This document shows positions 18,901-27,619 of a DNA stretch of 64,000 nt, piece by piece (the stretch's first letter is position 1; each line of letters starts with the position of its first letter). Both the position numbers and the translations under genes were made by a program. The DNA comes from Actinoplanes missouriensis 431. Lineage in GTDB: Bacteria > Actinomycetota > Actinomycetes > Mycobacteriales > Micromonosporaceae. The notes beneath the pieces are model-generated. The model saw only the letters and a program-made list of their open reading frames with translations. It was not told the DNA's origin and did no database searches. The DNA lies in contig NC_017093.1 of NCBI RefSeq assembly GCF_000284295.1, forward strand, positions 3,224,001-3,288,000, in the 5' to 3' direction.

Positions 18901-21350
18901 CGGTACAGCCAGTCCACGCCGGCGTCGACGGCGGCGGCGAGGTCGGTGGGCAGGGCGATGCCGAAGCGGGCCAGGACCCGTACCCCGAGGTCGATGGCCG
19001 CCACGCTGGCGCCGCGCTGGGTCAGGCTGTTGATCTGGGTGGGCGTGGCGGCGGCGAGGGCCGGCAGCCCGGGGGAGCGGTCGACGAGGGACCGGTAGAC
19101 CTCGTCGGCGTCGGCGAGCCGGCCGAGGCAGTAGAGCGCGGCGTGCCGGTCGGCCAGGATCACGTCCGCCGGGGCCAGCCGGTCGGCGCAGCGGTACAGC
19201 TCCTCGGCGACCACGTAGTTGGTCAGCTGGGCGGCCCGGCACCCGGCCGCGTGCAGCAGTTGCGCGGCGGCTCGTCGCTCCCGGGGGTCGTCGAGCAGGT
19301 CGGCGGCCGCGAGGTACTGCTCGGCCGCCTCCTGCCGGGCGTCGTCCCGGTCGGCCAGGTTGCGGGCCATGGCGAGCTGCATCCGGGCGCGTTCCGGCTC
19401 GTCGAGGGCGTCGTAGGCGGCGCGGTGGATCAGGTCGTGCCGGAACCGGACCGTGCCGGACGTCGTCCCGGGCCGGTCGGCGCCGATCAGGCGGGCCGCG
19501 GCCGCCGGCGCCAGGTGCTGGATCAGGGCGGCGGCCGGCATGCGCAGCGCGGCGGCGAGCACCGCCGGCGGGGTGTCGCCGCCGAGGCAGGCGAGCGCGG
19601 TCAGCACCCGGCGGGTCGGGCCGGGCAGCCGGGCCAGCCGGTCGGTCATCACGTCCGGGACGAGTTTGCGGGCCAGGAACGCGCGGGCCGCCTCCGGGTC
19701 CCAGCGCCAGCCGTCACGGCCCAGCGTGAGCAGGCCGTCCCCCCGCAGCGCGTTGAGCAGCTCCACCGCGGTGTACGGGTTCCCGCCGCTCGGCTCGTGC
19801 AGCAGCTCGGCCAGACCGGCCGCGGCGTCCACCGGCAGGCGCAGCACCGCGCCGACCAGCGCGGTGAGGCCCCCGGGGTCGAGACCGGTGATCCGGATCG
19901 GCGGGTCGATCCGGCCGTTTCGCTCGCCCCGGGCGGCCAGAGCGGCCAGCGGGTGGCCGGCGTCGTGGTCGCGGTAGGTGCCGACGATCAGCAGGCCGGG
20001 GATCGGGCCGGCCGCCACGATCGTCTCGAAGATCTGCAGCGAGGAGTGGCTCGCCCACTGCAGATCGTCGACGGCCAGGACCACCGGGCGCTGGCCGGCC
20101 ACGGCCTTGAGCAGCGCGATGATCGCGGTGGTGACCCGCGCGGGCGCGGTGCCCGGGTCGTCGGCGGGCTCGGCCCGGGCGCCGAGCAGCGGCGTCAGCT
20201 CGGGGACGGCGGTGAGGATGACCGGCAGGTTCGCCCCGAGCGCGGCGACGATCCGGCGCCGGTCGGCGGTGATGTCCGGTTCCGGTTCGGCGAGCAGCAG
20301 CCCGGCCAGCTTCGCCATCGCGCGCCGGATGCCGCCGCTGCCGGTCCCGGTGCGAAACTGGTCGTACTTGCCGTTGATGAACCAGCCGCCCCGGGCGGTG
20401 ACGACCCGGCGCAGCGCGGTCACCAGGGAACTCTTGCCCACTCCGGCCGGCCCGCCGATGAGCAGCGCTGGCCCGCCGGTCTGTGCCCGGTCCAGCGCCG
20501 CGACAAGCATTCTGATCTCGTCGTCGCGCCCGACCAGGTCGGCGGGCCCGGTCAGCACCGCAGGGAAGTCGTGCTCGCCCAGGCGCCAGTGCCCGGTGCC
20601 GAAACAGTCCAGGTCGTGGGCGAGGGCCTCGGCGCTCTGGTACCGCCGGTCGGGGTCCTTCTCCAGCAGCCGCAGAATGATGTCGGCGAACGCCGGGGGC
20701 AGCCCGTGGCGCCCGGCGGGGGAGACCGGGCAGCGGACCAGGGTGTCCCGGATGACGTCGAGCGGGTCGTCGCCGGGGAACGGGGACTCGCCGGTGGCCA
20801 GGGCGTACAGGGTGGCGCCCAGGCCGTACAGGTCGGCGCGTTGATCAACCGGCAGGCGCAACCGCCCGGTCTGTTCCGGCGCCTGATAGCCGAGGGTGCC
20901 CAGCGGCTGGTCCGGGGGCGCGATGGCGGGCGAGCCGGGCGGCAGGATCTCCGCCATGTCGTAGTCGATCAGCACCGGCGTGCCGGATCCGGTGAGCACC
21001 ACGTTCGCGGGGGTGATGTCGTGGTGCAGCACGCCGGCCCGGTGCATCGCGGCGACCGTGCCGGTCAGTTCCCGTGCGACGTCGAGCAGGCGGGACGCGC
21101 TCAGCCGGCTCACCGCGATCGGAGCGCCGCCGTCGTCGATCGAGAACAGCGACTGGCGGGCCTGCCGGTCCGCGAGCCGCGGAACCCCCGGGACCCCGGC
21201 GAGATGCCGCAGCACGGCGCGCTCCCGGTCGATCCGCCGGACCGCCCCGGGGCCGAAGGCACGTTTGCAGATCAGGGAACCGGCGTCATCGGTTGCGGTC
21301 TGGCGGAGGACCTGGGTGCTGTCGTTGCGGTACAGCAGCTCCTCTGCCAT
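15918..21350 (-). CDS. giant Ser/Thr kinase - AAA ATPase - GAF - PAS - histidine kinase
   Basis: 1810 residues. Residues 1-255 are a Ser/Thr kinase-like domain: Lys29, catalytic-loop HHD (Asp111) with Asn116, and DYD at 129-131 in place of DFG; the glycine loop is poor. A P-loop NTPase follows with VGRDDE at 273 and GGPAGVGKSS at 299-308, then a long helical TPR-like region (about 650-1230), a GAF domain, a PAS domain, and a histidine kinase core with LGHEIGNPL (His near 1587) and an ATPase with LINLISNAAKYG and TGLGLYIVREL. No membrane segment is seen, so it should sense a cytoplasmic signal. No dedicated response regulator is adjacent. Confidence 0.9.
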   Translation of the reverse strand: MAEELLYRNDSTQVLRQTATDDAGSLICKRAFGPGAVRRIDRERAVLRHLAGVPGVPRLADRQARQSLFSIDDGGAPIAVSRLSASRLLDVARELTGTVAAMHRAGVLHHDITPANVVLTGSGTPVLIDYDMAEILPPGSPAIAPPDQPLGTLGYQAPEQTGRLRLPVDQRADLYGLGATLYALATGESPFPGDDPLDVIRDTLVRCPVSPAGRHGLPPAFADIILRLLEKDPDRRYQSAEALAHDLDCFGTGHWRLGEHDFPAVLTGPADLVGRDDEIRMLVAALDRAQTGGPALLIGGPAGVGKSSLVTALRRVVTARGGWFINGKYDQFRTGTGSGGIRRAMAKLAGLLLAEPEPDITADRRRIVAALGANLPVILTAVPELTPLLGARAEPADDPGTAPARVTTAIIALLKAVAGQRPVVLAVDDLQWASHSSLQIFETIVAAGPIPGLLIVGTYRDHDAGHPLAALAARGERNGRIDPPIRITGLDPGGLTALVGAVLRLPVDAAAGLAELLHEPSGGNPYTAVELLNALRGDGLLTLGRDGWRWDPEAARAFLARKLVPDVMTDRLARLPGPTRRVLTALACLGGDTPPAVLAAALRMPAAALIQHLAPAAAARLIGADRPGTTSGTVRFRHDLIHRAAYDALDEPERARMQLAMARNLADRDDARQEAAEQYLAAADLLDDPRERRAAAQLLHAAGCRAAQLTNYVVAEELYRCADRLAPADVILADRHAALYCLGRLADADEVYRSLVDRSPGLPALAAATPTQINSLTQRGASVAAIDLGVRVLARFGIALPTDLAAAVDAGVDWLYRWAERIEAGQENTAETTDPRIIAAGRVINRLLAPAFYLDPLMHAWLVLQAQQLWERHGVCAPFVGTLGAVVAVTIDLRDDYRTGYRLTAYTAAVGRRHGYQAETAVARYMHLCLAAHWCEPAEGILEVAQQTRDDLIAVGDVQVASMLSNRLSAVLVDCGETLDAAADEITSSLAFAERTGARFSVLSLTGYRQLIRALQGRTDGPGSLVSADFDEAEYLAGIAAAQAGLATYHTNRALAAMIFDDEERLEEASAAAMTGVRAIRGFYNSMLARVTRAVSLARRIRAGADTAAVRDLDEARSWLARRAADCPHNFRPLLHLVEAERAWALGDPVTATREYDAGLTEVSGRPWHRALLAERAGLFHLSQGLEYGGRRLLADALDAYCRWGAQGKADAMTAAHPFLRAAASPATGSHGPGGETLPIDLMAVLRASQALSSQTTVAGLQAQVGDLLAGMTGATVAHLVLQHQETSDWYASAIAGPDREQPAAVVADPANPGESRLPLAAIRYALRTREPLLVDDATGDDRFSHDPYLSGLDLCALLVVPVPSHNVAHAVLVLENHRQRGIFSTDRLETVRLIAGQLAVSLDNAILYDSLDSAVRARTADLAAATRRLADSERRVRSHFEHAAVGQVIHGIDDRIEEANPAFLDMVGTTARKLTGSKLTELFAVPDRDAHRRDLDEVIADRRPRISRELTLMRADGRHLDAQVTVSAVRDADGRPAQLVSILQDISARRAAEAARDAAHLELADRNRELEAANQLKSDLMGMLGHEIGNPLAMILGHLELARTDDDLPEPFAGLLERIHRNARRLDTIVNEVLALVRIDAGQLTALPSPTVVADHIDAALAAGAATGVPVDCPRGLVALMQPSHLDHVLINLISNAAKYGGGVTAIVAFARRASGTAVLEVHDEGPGVPPDFRDRLFGRLTRADSTASTAPGTGLGLYIVRELARANGGDVTYRPAAGHGSVFVLTMPLALHTPDHPAGVLSVPVAAR

Positions 21351-21538
21351 AAATCATGATAATGCCACCCAAAACCTGATCGGGTGCCCCGACGGCGGTC
21401 GCATTCCGACCACCCCATCGGGTACGGCCGACGCACTCCCGCCCCGGCCGCCTGACCGCTCCCGGATCGCGCGGACCACCGTGCGCCGCAAGCCACCCAG
21501 GACGGCTCACCACGCACGGCGCCGCGCAGCGGTGACGA

Positions 21539-22324
21539 TCAGAACCCCGGGAAGACCGCGCGCAGATCGTCCAGCGTGACGTTCCCGCTCACCGTGACGC
21601 CCTCGGGGGTGTGGCGCGGCGTCAACCGGCCGTAGATCAGCCGCAGCGCCGCCTCCAGCGACCCGGTGAACGTCGCGGTCACCGGCAGCTCCTCGGTCGT
21701 CAGCCGGACAGATTCATCAACCACGATCCGGTACGGGGTACCGCCGACCTCCACCACGGCCGGCTCGGGCGCCTCCTTCGGCTTGCCGATGAACCCCAGC
21801 ATGAACCCGAGGTCACCCGCCAGATGCTCGGCGAGCACCGCGGCCGAACCCGCCGCGACCGTCGCCGCCGAATCGAGGCCGGCACGGACGTCCCAGGTGT
21901 GCTGGGCGACCTCACTGAGCCGCAACGCCGTGAACGTCGCGAGTGACACGGGATCCGGGAGGAACGTCCGTACCCGAAGGGTGTCGTGGTCCTGCTCCGG
22001 CACCGCCTCGAGGGCCGCGACCAGCGCCTCGTCGGACGCGACCGAGCCGGTGGCCTGCTCCTGCGGGCTCGCGGCGTTCCAGCGGTCCCAGACGGACTGG
22101 TTGAAGTCCGGGCCGGGCGCCTCGGCGGCCCCGACCGCCGCCCGGAATCCGGCAAGCGTGATCTCCGCGCCGCTGCCGACGTGCGACAGAACATCCGCGA
22201 TCGTCCACTCCGCGGCGCCGGACGGCCCGGTCAGCTGCTTCGCGGACAGCGCCGGGACGAGCGCCGCGAGATCGTCGTGCTCACTACGCAGGGCCGTGAC
22301 AGTGCGGCCGGCAAGGGAAGTCAT
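21539..22324 (-). CDS. maleylpyruvate isomerase-family mycothiol-dependent enzyme
   Basis: 261 residues of the DinB/MDMPI fold. Metal-ligand histidines are visible in VLSHVGSGAE near residue 48 and EVAQHTWDVR near 140, with AAEWTIADV preceding the first. A C-terminal alpha/beta domain (TATFTGSLEAALRLIYGRL and VTVSGN) is usual in the family. Members use mycothiol as cofactor or act as thiol transferases; the reaction of this one is unknown. It is transcribed away from the secreted protease gene. Confidence 0.8.
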   Translation of the reverse strand: MTSLAGRTVTALRSEHDDLAALVPALSAKQLTGPSGAAEWTIADVLSHVGSGAEITLAGFRAAVGAAEAPGPDFNQSVWDRWNAASPQEQATGSVASDEALVAALEAVPEQDHDTLRVRTFLPDPVSLATFTALRLSEVAQHTWDVRAGLDSAATVAAGSAAVLAEHLAGDLGFMLGFIGKPKEAPEPAVVEVGGTPYRIVVDESVRLTTEELPVTATFTGSLEAALRLIYGRLTPRHTPEGVTVSGNVTLDDLRAVFPGF

Positions 22325-22542
22325 GTGCCAAAGCCTATCGACCGAGTGTGCTTAACGCCGCGCGGCACCGCCCGCGCCCGCCGCTCTGCCGATGATCCGC
22401 TGAACCGGGCCCGGGGTGGGGTTATCCCGACCGGCCGGGGACCTGCTTCCTGGAGTGTGTATCGGCCCGGTGCCTGGATGTTGAAAACGATCTTGAGAAA
22501 GCAGGCTGAGCATGTCGCATTCACCGATCAGAGGAACTGTCC

Positions 22543-23331
22543 ATGTTCACCAGGAAAGCCCTGCTCGCCGCCGCCGTCGGCGTCCTCGCCGCGACCATGA
22601 CGGCCGGCAGCGCCCAAGCGATCGTCAACGGTTCCGACACGCATCGGTCCTACCCGTTCATGGCGACCATCCCGGAGTCCGCACCGGAGCTCGGACTTGT
22701 CGACGGCAACTGCGGGGCCTCGCTCATCGATCCCCGCTGGGTGCTGACCGCCGCCCACTGCGTACGCGGGGAAGGTCTCGTTCTCGACGGCACCGTCCGG
22801 GTCGGCAGCGAGAAGCGTAAATCCGGCGGCACCGTGCGTGACATCGAGCGGATCGTCGTGCACCCCGGCTACGTCAACGGCAACAACGAGGCACCCAACA
22901 CCCACGACCTCGCCCTGATCCGCCTCGACCGGCCGGTCAAGCAGAAGCCCGTCGCGCTGGCCGAGCGCGCCGTGCAGCCCGGGACCCCGACCAGGCTCCT
23001 CGGCTTCGGCACCGTCTCGGACACCGAACTCGCGTTCGCGGAACGGCTGCAGCAGCTGGACACCCGCATCGGCTCCCGCGCGGAGTGCGCGCCCGGCTGG
23101 GCGAGCCGCTCCCGGTTGTGCACGATCAGCCGGAAGCCGAAAGCGATGGCCTGCTTCGGCGACTCCGGCGGCCCGCAGGTGCGCAAGGCACGGCATGGCC
23201 GCTGGGAGCTGGTCGGCGTCACGTCCGGCCCGGGCGCTCCCGGGGTGGCCTGCTCCGAGGGGCCGGGCCTCTACACCGACGTGTCGGCGCACGCGAGCTG
23301 GATCCGCAAGACGATCCGGTCCCGCGCCTGA
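22543..23331 (+). CDS. secreted trypsin-like serine protease (S1 family)
   Basis: 262 residues. A Sec signal peptide (MFTRKALLAAAVGVLAATM, cleavage after AQA) is followed directly by IVNG, the mature N-terminus of active trypsins, so there is little or no propeptide. The triad is visible: TAAHC (His), THDLALIRL (Asp) and CFGDSGGP (Ser). Paired cysteines flank the active site. The start has GAGGA about 9 bases upstream. It is expected to be exported and to act on extracellular protein. Confidence 0.9.
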   Translation: MFTRKALLAAAVGVLAATMTAGSAQAIVNGSDTHRSYPFMATIPESAPELGLVDGNCGASLIDPRWVLTAAHCVRGEGLVLDGTVRVGSEKRKSGGTVRDIERIVVHPGYVNGNNEAPNTHDLALIRLDRPVKQKPVALAERAVQPGTPTRLLGFGTVSDTELAFAERLQQLDTRIGSRAECAPGWASRSRLCTISRKPKAMACFGDSGGPQVRKARHGRWELVGVTSGPGAPGVACSEGPGLYTDVSAHASWIRKTIRSRA

Positions 23332-23435
23332 CGGCGGTGAGGACGTTGTCGCACGGAGGTTGCCTTGCCTCGATCGAGCACGATGGCGGTGAAGGCTGGG
23401 CGAAGGCCCGCGACAGGACTCTCGGAGGAGACGCG

Positions 23436-23603
23436 GTGACTCGACGGGAGGAGCGGCGGCGGGGCCATTGCCCCGTCTGCAGACGGCTCGTGGCCCTCGC
23501 CGCCGACGGGACGGTCGTGCGGCACAGCGGCACCATCCGGGCCTACGCCCCGCCTGAGGACTGCCCCGGCGGTGGACGCCGAGTGGAAGCCGCAGGTCAC
23601 TAG
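23436..23603 (+). CDS. small zinc-ribbon-like protein
   Basis: 55 residues from GTG 23436, with GGAGGAG 6-13 bases upstream, a strong ribosome binding site. It has HCPVC near residue 11 and a later ED-C-P, and many basic residues. Small actinobacterial proteins of this kind often bind one zinc and are of unknown function. It sits between the protease and the DUF4262 gene, in the same direction. Confidence 0.55.
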   Translation: MTRREERRRGHCPVCRRLVALAADGTVVRHSGTIRAYAPPEDCPGGGRRVEAAGH

Positions 23604-23623
23604 GGGGCAGGGCAACGCCGCAG

Positions 23624-24175
23624 GTGACCGAGGTGATCGCTTACGCTCTGCGTGTGCTGGAGAGTTCGCGGATCTGCCGCTGCGTCATCTGTCACGACTA
23701 CGGCGACCGCGACGAGTACGACGCGGGCGACCAGGGCGTGATCGGCAATGTGAAGGAGTTCGGGTCGAGCGTCACGGGCGTTGCGGCGGATGAGAAGGGG
23801 CCGGGGTGGTCGTACACCATCGGCCGCTGGCACAGCCGGGGTGAGCCGGAGCTGGCCATGTTCGGGCTCGATCTGCGTGTCATGCAGTCGTGCCTGAACA
23901 TCCTGGGGGAGCGGGACGGCCTCGCCGACGGGCAGTCCCACGATGACGTCGTGAAGGGCTATCCGCTGCGCCTGCGGACCGTCGAGCCGGCCTGGTTCCG
24001 GGCGTTCTTCGGTCAGGCCATGTGGTTCTACCGGCAGCCGCCCATCCCGGTCCTGCAGGTCGTCTGGCCGGACCGGGAGGGCGCCTTCCCGTGGGACACC
24101 GGCAGCCTGGCCCAGCCGCACCTCTGGCGCGCGCCCGCCGACCATGTGCCGGGAGTGTGGACCCAGGACGTCTGA
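23624..24175 (+). CDS. DUF4262 domain protein
   Basis: 183 residues from GTG 23624. It has CRCVICHDYGDRDE near the start, GWSYTIGRWHSRGEPELAMF (typical DUF4262), and a C-terminal W-P-D-x-E-G-x-F-P-W segment. The GWSYTIG..H..GEPEL..FGL pattern is the family hallmark. The function is unknown; such proteins often sit among orphan toxin-immunity loci. It follows the zinc-ribbon gene by 20 bases. Confidence 0.75.
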   Translation: MTEVIAYALRVLESSRICRCVICHDYGDRDEYDAGDQGVIGNVKEFGSSVTGVAADEKGPGWSYTIGRWHSRGEPELAMFGLDLRVMQSCLNILGERDGLADGQSHDDVVKGYPLRLRTVEPAWFRAFFGQAMWFYRQPPIPVLQVVWPDREGAFPWDTGSLAQPHLWRAPADHVPGVWTQDV

Positions 24176-24195
24176 GCGCAGGTGAGCGCCGCCGG

Positions 24196-24621
24196 TCAGG
24201 TACGCAGGGCGCGGGCCGCGGTGGAGGAGACCGTCGCCAGTTCGGGACGCGCGGGGACCAGCAGGGTGGGGATCCCCAGCGCCTCGTTCATCGCCGCGAG
24301 CTGGTGCTCGTGCTGCAGATCGGCGGCGTTCCGGACGCCCCGGACGATCACGGTGGCCTGATGCTCGTGACAGAACGCAACGGTCAGGCCCTCCCATGCC
24401 GTCACGGTCACGGTGGTCCAGCTCTCCGGGAACCGACTGCGCAGGGCCGCTGACCGCTGCTCCGGTGTGGCGGTCGGCTGCTTGGCCTCGTTGACCGCCA
24501 CCAGCACGGTGACCCGGTCGAACAGGCGCCGCACCCGCTCGACGACATCGCGGTGCCCGGCGGTGAAGGGGTCGAAGGTCCCCGGGTAGACCGCGTGTGA
24601 GCCGCGCGTTCGGTCAGACAT
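24196..24621 (-). CDS. coaD: phosphopantetheine adenylyltransferase (short form)
   Basis: 141 residues. It carries the nucleotidyltransferase signature YPGTFDPFTAGH (His18 of T/HxGH), RGVRNAADLQHEHQLAAMN for phosphopantetheine binding, and TVSSTAAR in place of ISSSxxR. CoaD joins phosphopantetheine and ATP into dephospho-CoA. It is about 15-20 residues shorter than usual, missing the last helix. It may be the cell's only copy or a second paralogue; the window cannot tell. GGGAG lies 9 bases before the start. Confidence 0.82.
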   Translation of the reverse strand: MSDRTRGSHAVYPGTFDPFTAGHRDVVERVRRLFDRVTVLVAVNEAKQPTATPEQRSAALRSRFPESWTTVTVTAWEGLTVAFCHEHQATVIVRGVRNAADLQHEHQLAAMNEALGIPTLLVPARPELATVSSTAARALRT

Positions 24622-24660
24622 CGGCTAAGTCTCCCGCCCGGTCACGCAGGGGTCGAGCCC

Positions 24661-25299
24661 TTAGGACTGGACCGGCGCGACGGTGCGGAGTTCGGCGGTC
24701 AGCCTGGCGGCGAGCTCCAGCGCGGACTCCCCGGGCGGCGGTGGGGTGGGCTCGAAGAACGTCACCTTGAGCCGGGGGCGTCGCGGGAAGCGGGCGATGT
24801 CCACGGTGCCGGAGACGGCCGCGCAGACGATCCGGGCTTCGGGGACGGCCTGGGCGAGGCGGCCGACACCGCTGCGGGCGCGCAGCTGGCGGCCCTGGGA
24901 GCGGGTGCCCTCCGGGAAGATGCCGATGCAGCCGCCGGAGGCGAGGCGCTGCACCGCGGCGTCCAGCGCGTCGGTGTCGGCCTGGCCGCGCCGGACCGGG
25001 ATCTGGCCCATGCCGTCGAGGATGCGGCGCAGCAGCGGGTTCTTCCACAGTGACGCCTTGGCGAGGGCCTGGATCTGCCGGCGCCGGCGGGCGGCGTGGG
25101 CGATGACGACCGGGTCCCAGGCGCTGTCGTGGTTGGCCGGAATGATCGTCGCGCCGCTGGCCGGGACGGTGTCGAGGCCCTCCACCTCGAGGCGGCCCCA
25201 CCAGCGGACGATCGGGCCGGCCGCGGCCATGACGGCTCGGTAGACCGGCGGGATCCGGCCGGGGGTGCCGGCCTCGGCGGGGGGACGCTCGCGTGTCAT
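24661..25299 (-). CDS. 1-acyl-sn-glycerol-3-phosphate acyltransferase family protein
   Basis: 212 residues with the PlsC motifs ANHDSAWDPVV (NHx4D type: His and Asp catalytic), FPEGTRSQGR (phosphate binding) and GVGRLAQAVPEARIV. The family acylates lysophosphatidate at the membrane during phospholipid synthesis, though actinomycetes carry several paralogues with different acceptors. It lies 39 bases upstream of coaD in the same direction and may share its transcript. Confidence 0.83.
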   Translation of the reverse strand: MTRERPPAEAGTPGRIPPVYRAVMAAAGPIVRWWGRLEVEGLDTVPASGATIIPANHDSAWDPVVIAHAARRRRQIQALAKASLWKNPLLRRILDGMGQIPVRRGQADTDALDAAVQRLASGGCIGIFPEGTRSQGRQLRARSGVGRLAQAVPEARIVCAAVSGTVDIARFPRRPRLKVTFFEPTPPPPGESALELAARLTAELRTVAPVQS

Positions 25300-25308
25300 G
25301 GCCCCTAT

Positions 25309-26079
25309 CTAACAGGAGCCGTGCTCACCGGCTGACGCGAGCAGGTCGTGCAACTGTGCCACGCACTCCGCCACCTCCGGCAGCGCCGCGCTGTGCCCCA
25401 GCGACCGCGGCCTGGCGATCTCCACGTCGAGGACCTTGCGTACCCGCCCGGGCCGTGGCGTGAGCACCACGACCCGGTCGGCGAGCAGCACCGCCTCCTG
25501 GATCGAGTGGGTCACGAAGACGGTCGTGGCCGGGCGGGCCAGGTGCAGCGCCTGCAGCTGGGCGGCCATGTCCTCGCGGGTCAGCGCGTCCAGCGCGGAG
25601 AACGGCTCGTCCATCAGCAGCACCCGGGGCTGCTGGATCAGCGCCCGGCACAGCGCCACCCGCTGCTGCATCCCGCCCGACAACTCGTACGGATGACGGT
25701 GTTCGAAGTCGGCCAGGCCGACCGCGGTGAGGAGTTCGCGGGCGCGGGCGGTCCCGTCGGCGCGTGGCAGCCGGGCCATCTCGACCGGGAGCAGGACGTT
25801 GCCGAGGGCGGTGCGCCACGGCAGCAGGGCCGGCTGCTGTTGCATCAGCGCCACCTCACGGCTCGGCGCGCGGACCGGGCGGCCGGCGACGGTGATCGTC
25901 CCGGAGGTGGGTTCGAGCAGGCCGGCGATGAGGCGCAGCAGGGTGGACTTGCCGCAGCCGGAGCGGCCGATGACGGCGACGAACTCGCCTTCGGCGACGG
26001 CCAGGTCGATCTCGTGGAGCGCGGTGACGGCGCCGGTCCGGGCGGGGAACGTGCGCGACACCTGATCCAACAGAATCAT
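25309..26079 (-). CDS. ABC transporter ATP-binding protein (nitrate/sulfonate/taurine type)
   Basis: 256 residues. Walker A GRSGCGKST, Q-loop MQQQPALLPW, signature LSGGMQQR, Walker B RVLLMDEPFSALD and H-loop VTHS are all intact. The L-P-W-R-T after the Q-loop and the overall pattern match the SsuB/TauB/ThiZ group. It is the last gene of a four-gene operon; its ATG overlaps the permease stop by 4 bases (ATGA). It powers uptake through the permease encoded just upstream. Confidence 0.9.
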   Translation of the reverse strand: MILLDQVSRTFPARTGAVTALHEIDLAVAEGEFVAVIGRSGCGKSTLLRLIAGLLEPTSGTITVAGRPVRAPSREVALMQQQPALLPWRTALGNVLLPVEMARLPRADGTARARELLTAVGLADFEHRHPYELSGGMQQRVALCRALIQQPRVLLMDEPFSALDALTREDMAAQLQALHLARPATTVFVTHSIQEAVLLADRVVVLTPRPGRVRKVLDVEIARPRSLGHSAALPEVAECVAQLHDLLASAGEHGSC

Positions 26080-26834
26080 CCGCTGATCGCCCGCGCCCAC
26101 GGCACCACCAGCCGTTCCAGGAGCACCACCAGGTAGAACAGCGTGGTGCTCAGCAGTGCGAGCAGGGCGATCGCGGCGAACGCGAGCGGGGTGTCGAACG
26201 ACATCCCGGACAGCACGATCACCGAGCCGAGCCCGCCGGTGGGGTTGTTGATCTCGGCGACCACGGCGCCGATCACGGCGAGGGAGATGGCGACCTTCAG
26301 GCCGACGAACATCTGCGGCAGCGCCCAGGGCAACCGGATCTTCAGGTACGCCTGCCAGACGCTCGCCGACAGCGACCGGCTCAGTTCGCTCAGCTCGGCG
26401 GGGGTCGACGTCAGCCCGGCCATCGTCGCCACCACGACCGGGAAGAAGCAGATCAGCACCACCAGTACGATCTTGGGCTGCGCCCCGAAGCCGAGCCAGA
26501 CCACGAGCAGCGGGGCGACGGCGACCTTCGGCACCGAGTTGAGCGCCACCAGCACCGGCAGGGTGGCCCGTTCCAGGGCGCGCCACGCGGTCAGCACGAC
26601 GGCCAGCAGCAGGCCGGCCGCCACCGCGATGCCGAAACCGGTCACCGTCACGGTCACCGTGGACCCCGCCTCGCGCATCAGGTATCCCGGCTGCCGGCGG
26701 AACGCGGCGACGATGTCCGGCGGGGCGGGCAGGAAGAACGAGCGGATCCCGAAGACCGCGGTGGCCGACCACCAGAGCGCGACCGCTGTTACCGCGCCGA
26801 GCAGCGGCAGCGCGGACGAGTGGATCCGGCTCAC
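26076..26834 (-). CDS. ABC transporter permease (nitrate/sulfonate/taurine/thiamine-precursor type)
   Basis: 252 residues with about six membrane segments. The EAA loop for contact with the ATPase is visible around LSRSLSASVWQAYLKIRLPWALP, a BPD_transp_1 hallmark. The GTG start at 26834 overlaps the methyltransferase stop by 4 bases (GTGA), and its own end overlaps the ATPase gene. One permease probably forms a homodimer with two ATPase subunits and the lipoprotein binding protein encoded at the head of the operon. Confidence 0.88.
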   Translation of the reverse strand: MSRIHSSALPLLGAVTAVALWWSATAVFGIRSFFLPAPPDIVAAFRRQPGYLMREAGSTVTVTVTGFGIAVAAGLLLAVVLTAWRALERATLPVLVALNSVPKVAVAPLLVVWLGFGAQPKIVLVVLICFFPVVVATMAGLTSTPAELSELSRSLSASVWQAYLKIRLPWALPQMFVGLKVAISLAVIGAVVAEINNPTGGLGSVIVLSGMSFDTPLAFAAIALLALLSTTLFYLVVLLERLVVPWARAISG

Positions 26835-27619
26835 CCGCGGCGTCCCGTCGTGGAGTAGGTGAGGTGGCCGCGGACCACCAGCCGGGGATCGGCGGCGAGC
26901 GCGGTCAGACGGTCCAGTTCCGCATCGGTGAACCCGGCGTCGCGCAGACCGTCGCCCACCTGTGCCACGTTCACCGCGATCAGCCGGGCCCCGGCCGTGC
27001 CACCGGCCCAGGACTCCGCGTGGATCGTGGTGCGCACGCCGGTCAGCCCGGCGTCGATCATCGCGGCGTGCACGCGGGCGGCCCAGGCCGGGTCGGCGCC
27101 GTTGGCCGGCAGCAGCCGCTCGACGACCGTGCGGTGGTAACGCTCGACCAGTTCGGCGGCGGCCGCGTCGGGGGCATCCAGGACCACATCGGGGTACGCC
27201 GACAGCCACTCCTCGATCAGCAGGACCCCGCCGGGGGCGAGGGCGTCCGCGAGCCGTGCCAGGATCCGCTCCCGCTCCGGGATGTGGGCCAGCACCAGGC
27301 GGGCGTGGATCAGGTCCCAGGGCGGGTCGGGGACGGGGTCGCCGGTCAGGTCGTGACGGCTCACCTCGTACCCCTGATCGTGGGGTAGGTGCCGGGGGTT
27401 GAGATCGGTGGCCAGGACCCGTCCGCCCGGCCCGCTGAGCGCCACGAGCCGTCGCGCGACGCTGCCGCCGCCGGCGCCCGCCTCCAGGCAGCGGCGTCCG
27501 CGCAGGTCACCGGCCGCGCCGAGCCGGTCGAACGTGACATGGTCGAGGATCTCGGCGAGCAGCTCGTGGCGCAGCGCGGCGTCCGGGGCGTCGTTGTCGA
27601 AGGAGTAGGCCGCCCTCAT
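26831..27619 (-). CDS. SAM-dependent methyltransferase embedded in ABC operon
   Basis: 262 residues, class I methyltransferase: motif I CLEAGAGGGSVARRL near 46, ATDLNPRHL, the DLIHARLVLAHIPER segment and APGGVLLIEEW. It resembles the group annotated as class I SAM methyltransferases with small-molecule acceptors. Both its ends overlap transporter genes by 4 bases (ATGA at 27616-27619, GTGA at 26831-26834), so it is made in step with the transporter and probably acts on, or derives from, the imported compound. The acceptor is not readable from sequence. Confidence 0.85.
   Translation of the reverse strand: MRAAYSFDNDAPDAALRHELLAEILDHVTFDRLGAAGDLRGRRCLEAGAGGGSVARRLVALSGPGGRVLATDLNPRHLPHDQGYEVSRHDLTGDPVPDPPWDLIHARLVLAHIPERERILARLADALAPGGVLLIEEWLSAYPDVVLDAPDAAAAELVERYHRTVVERLLPANGADPAWAARVHAAMIDAGLTGVRTTIHAESWAGGTAGARLIAVNVAQVGDGLRDAGFTDAELDRLTALAADPRLVVRGHLTYSTTGRRG

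Noticed and set aside
17499..21359. Plus-strand open frame of 1286 codons opposite the giant kinase.
   Set aside because: Shadow frame in high-GC DNA. The translation is rich in Gly, Arg, Gln and Val without domains, and the opposite strand holds clear kinase, AAA, GAF, PAS and HK motifs.
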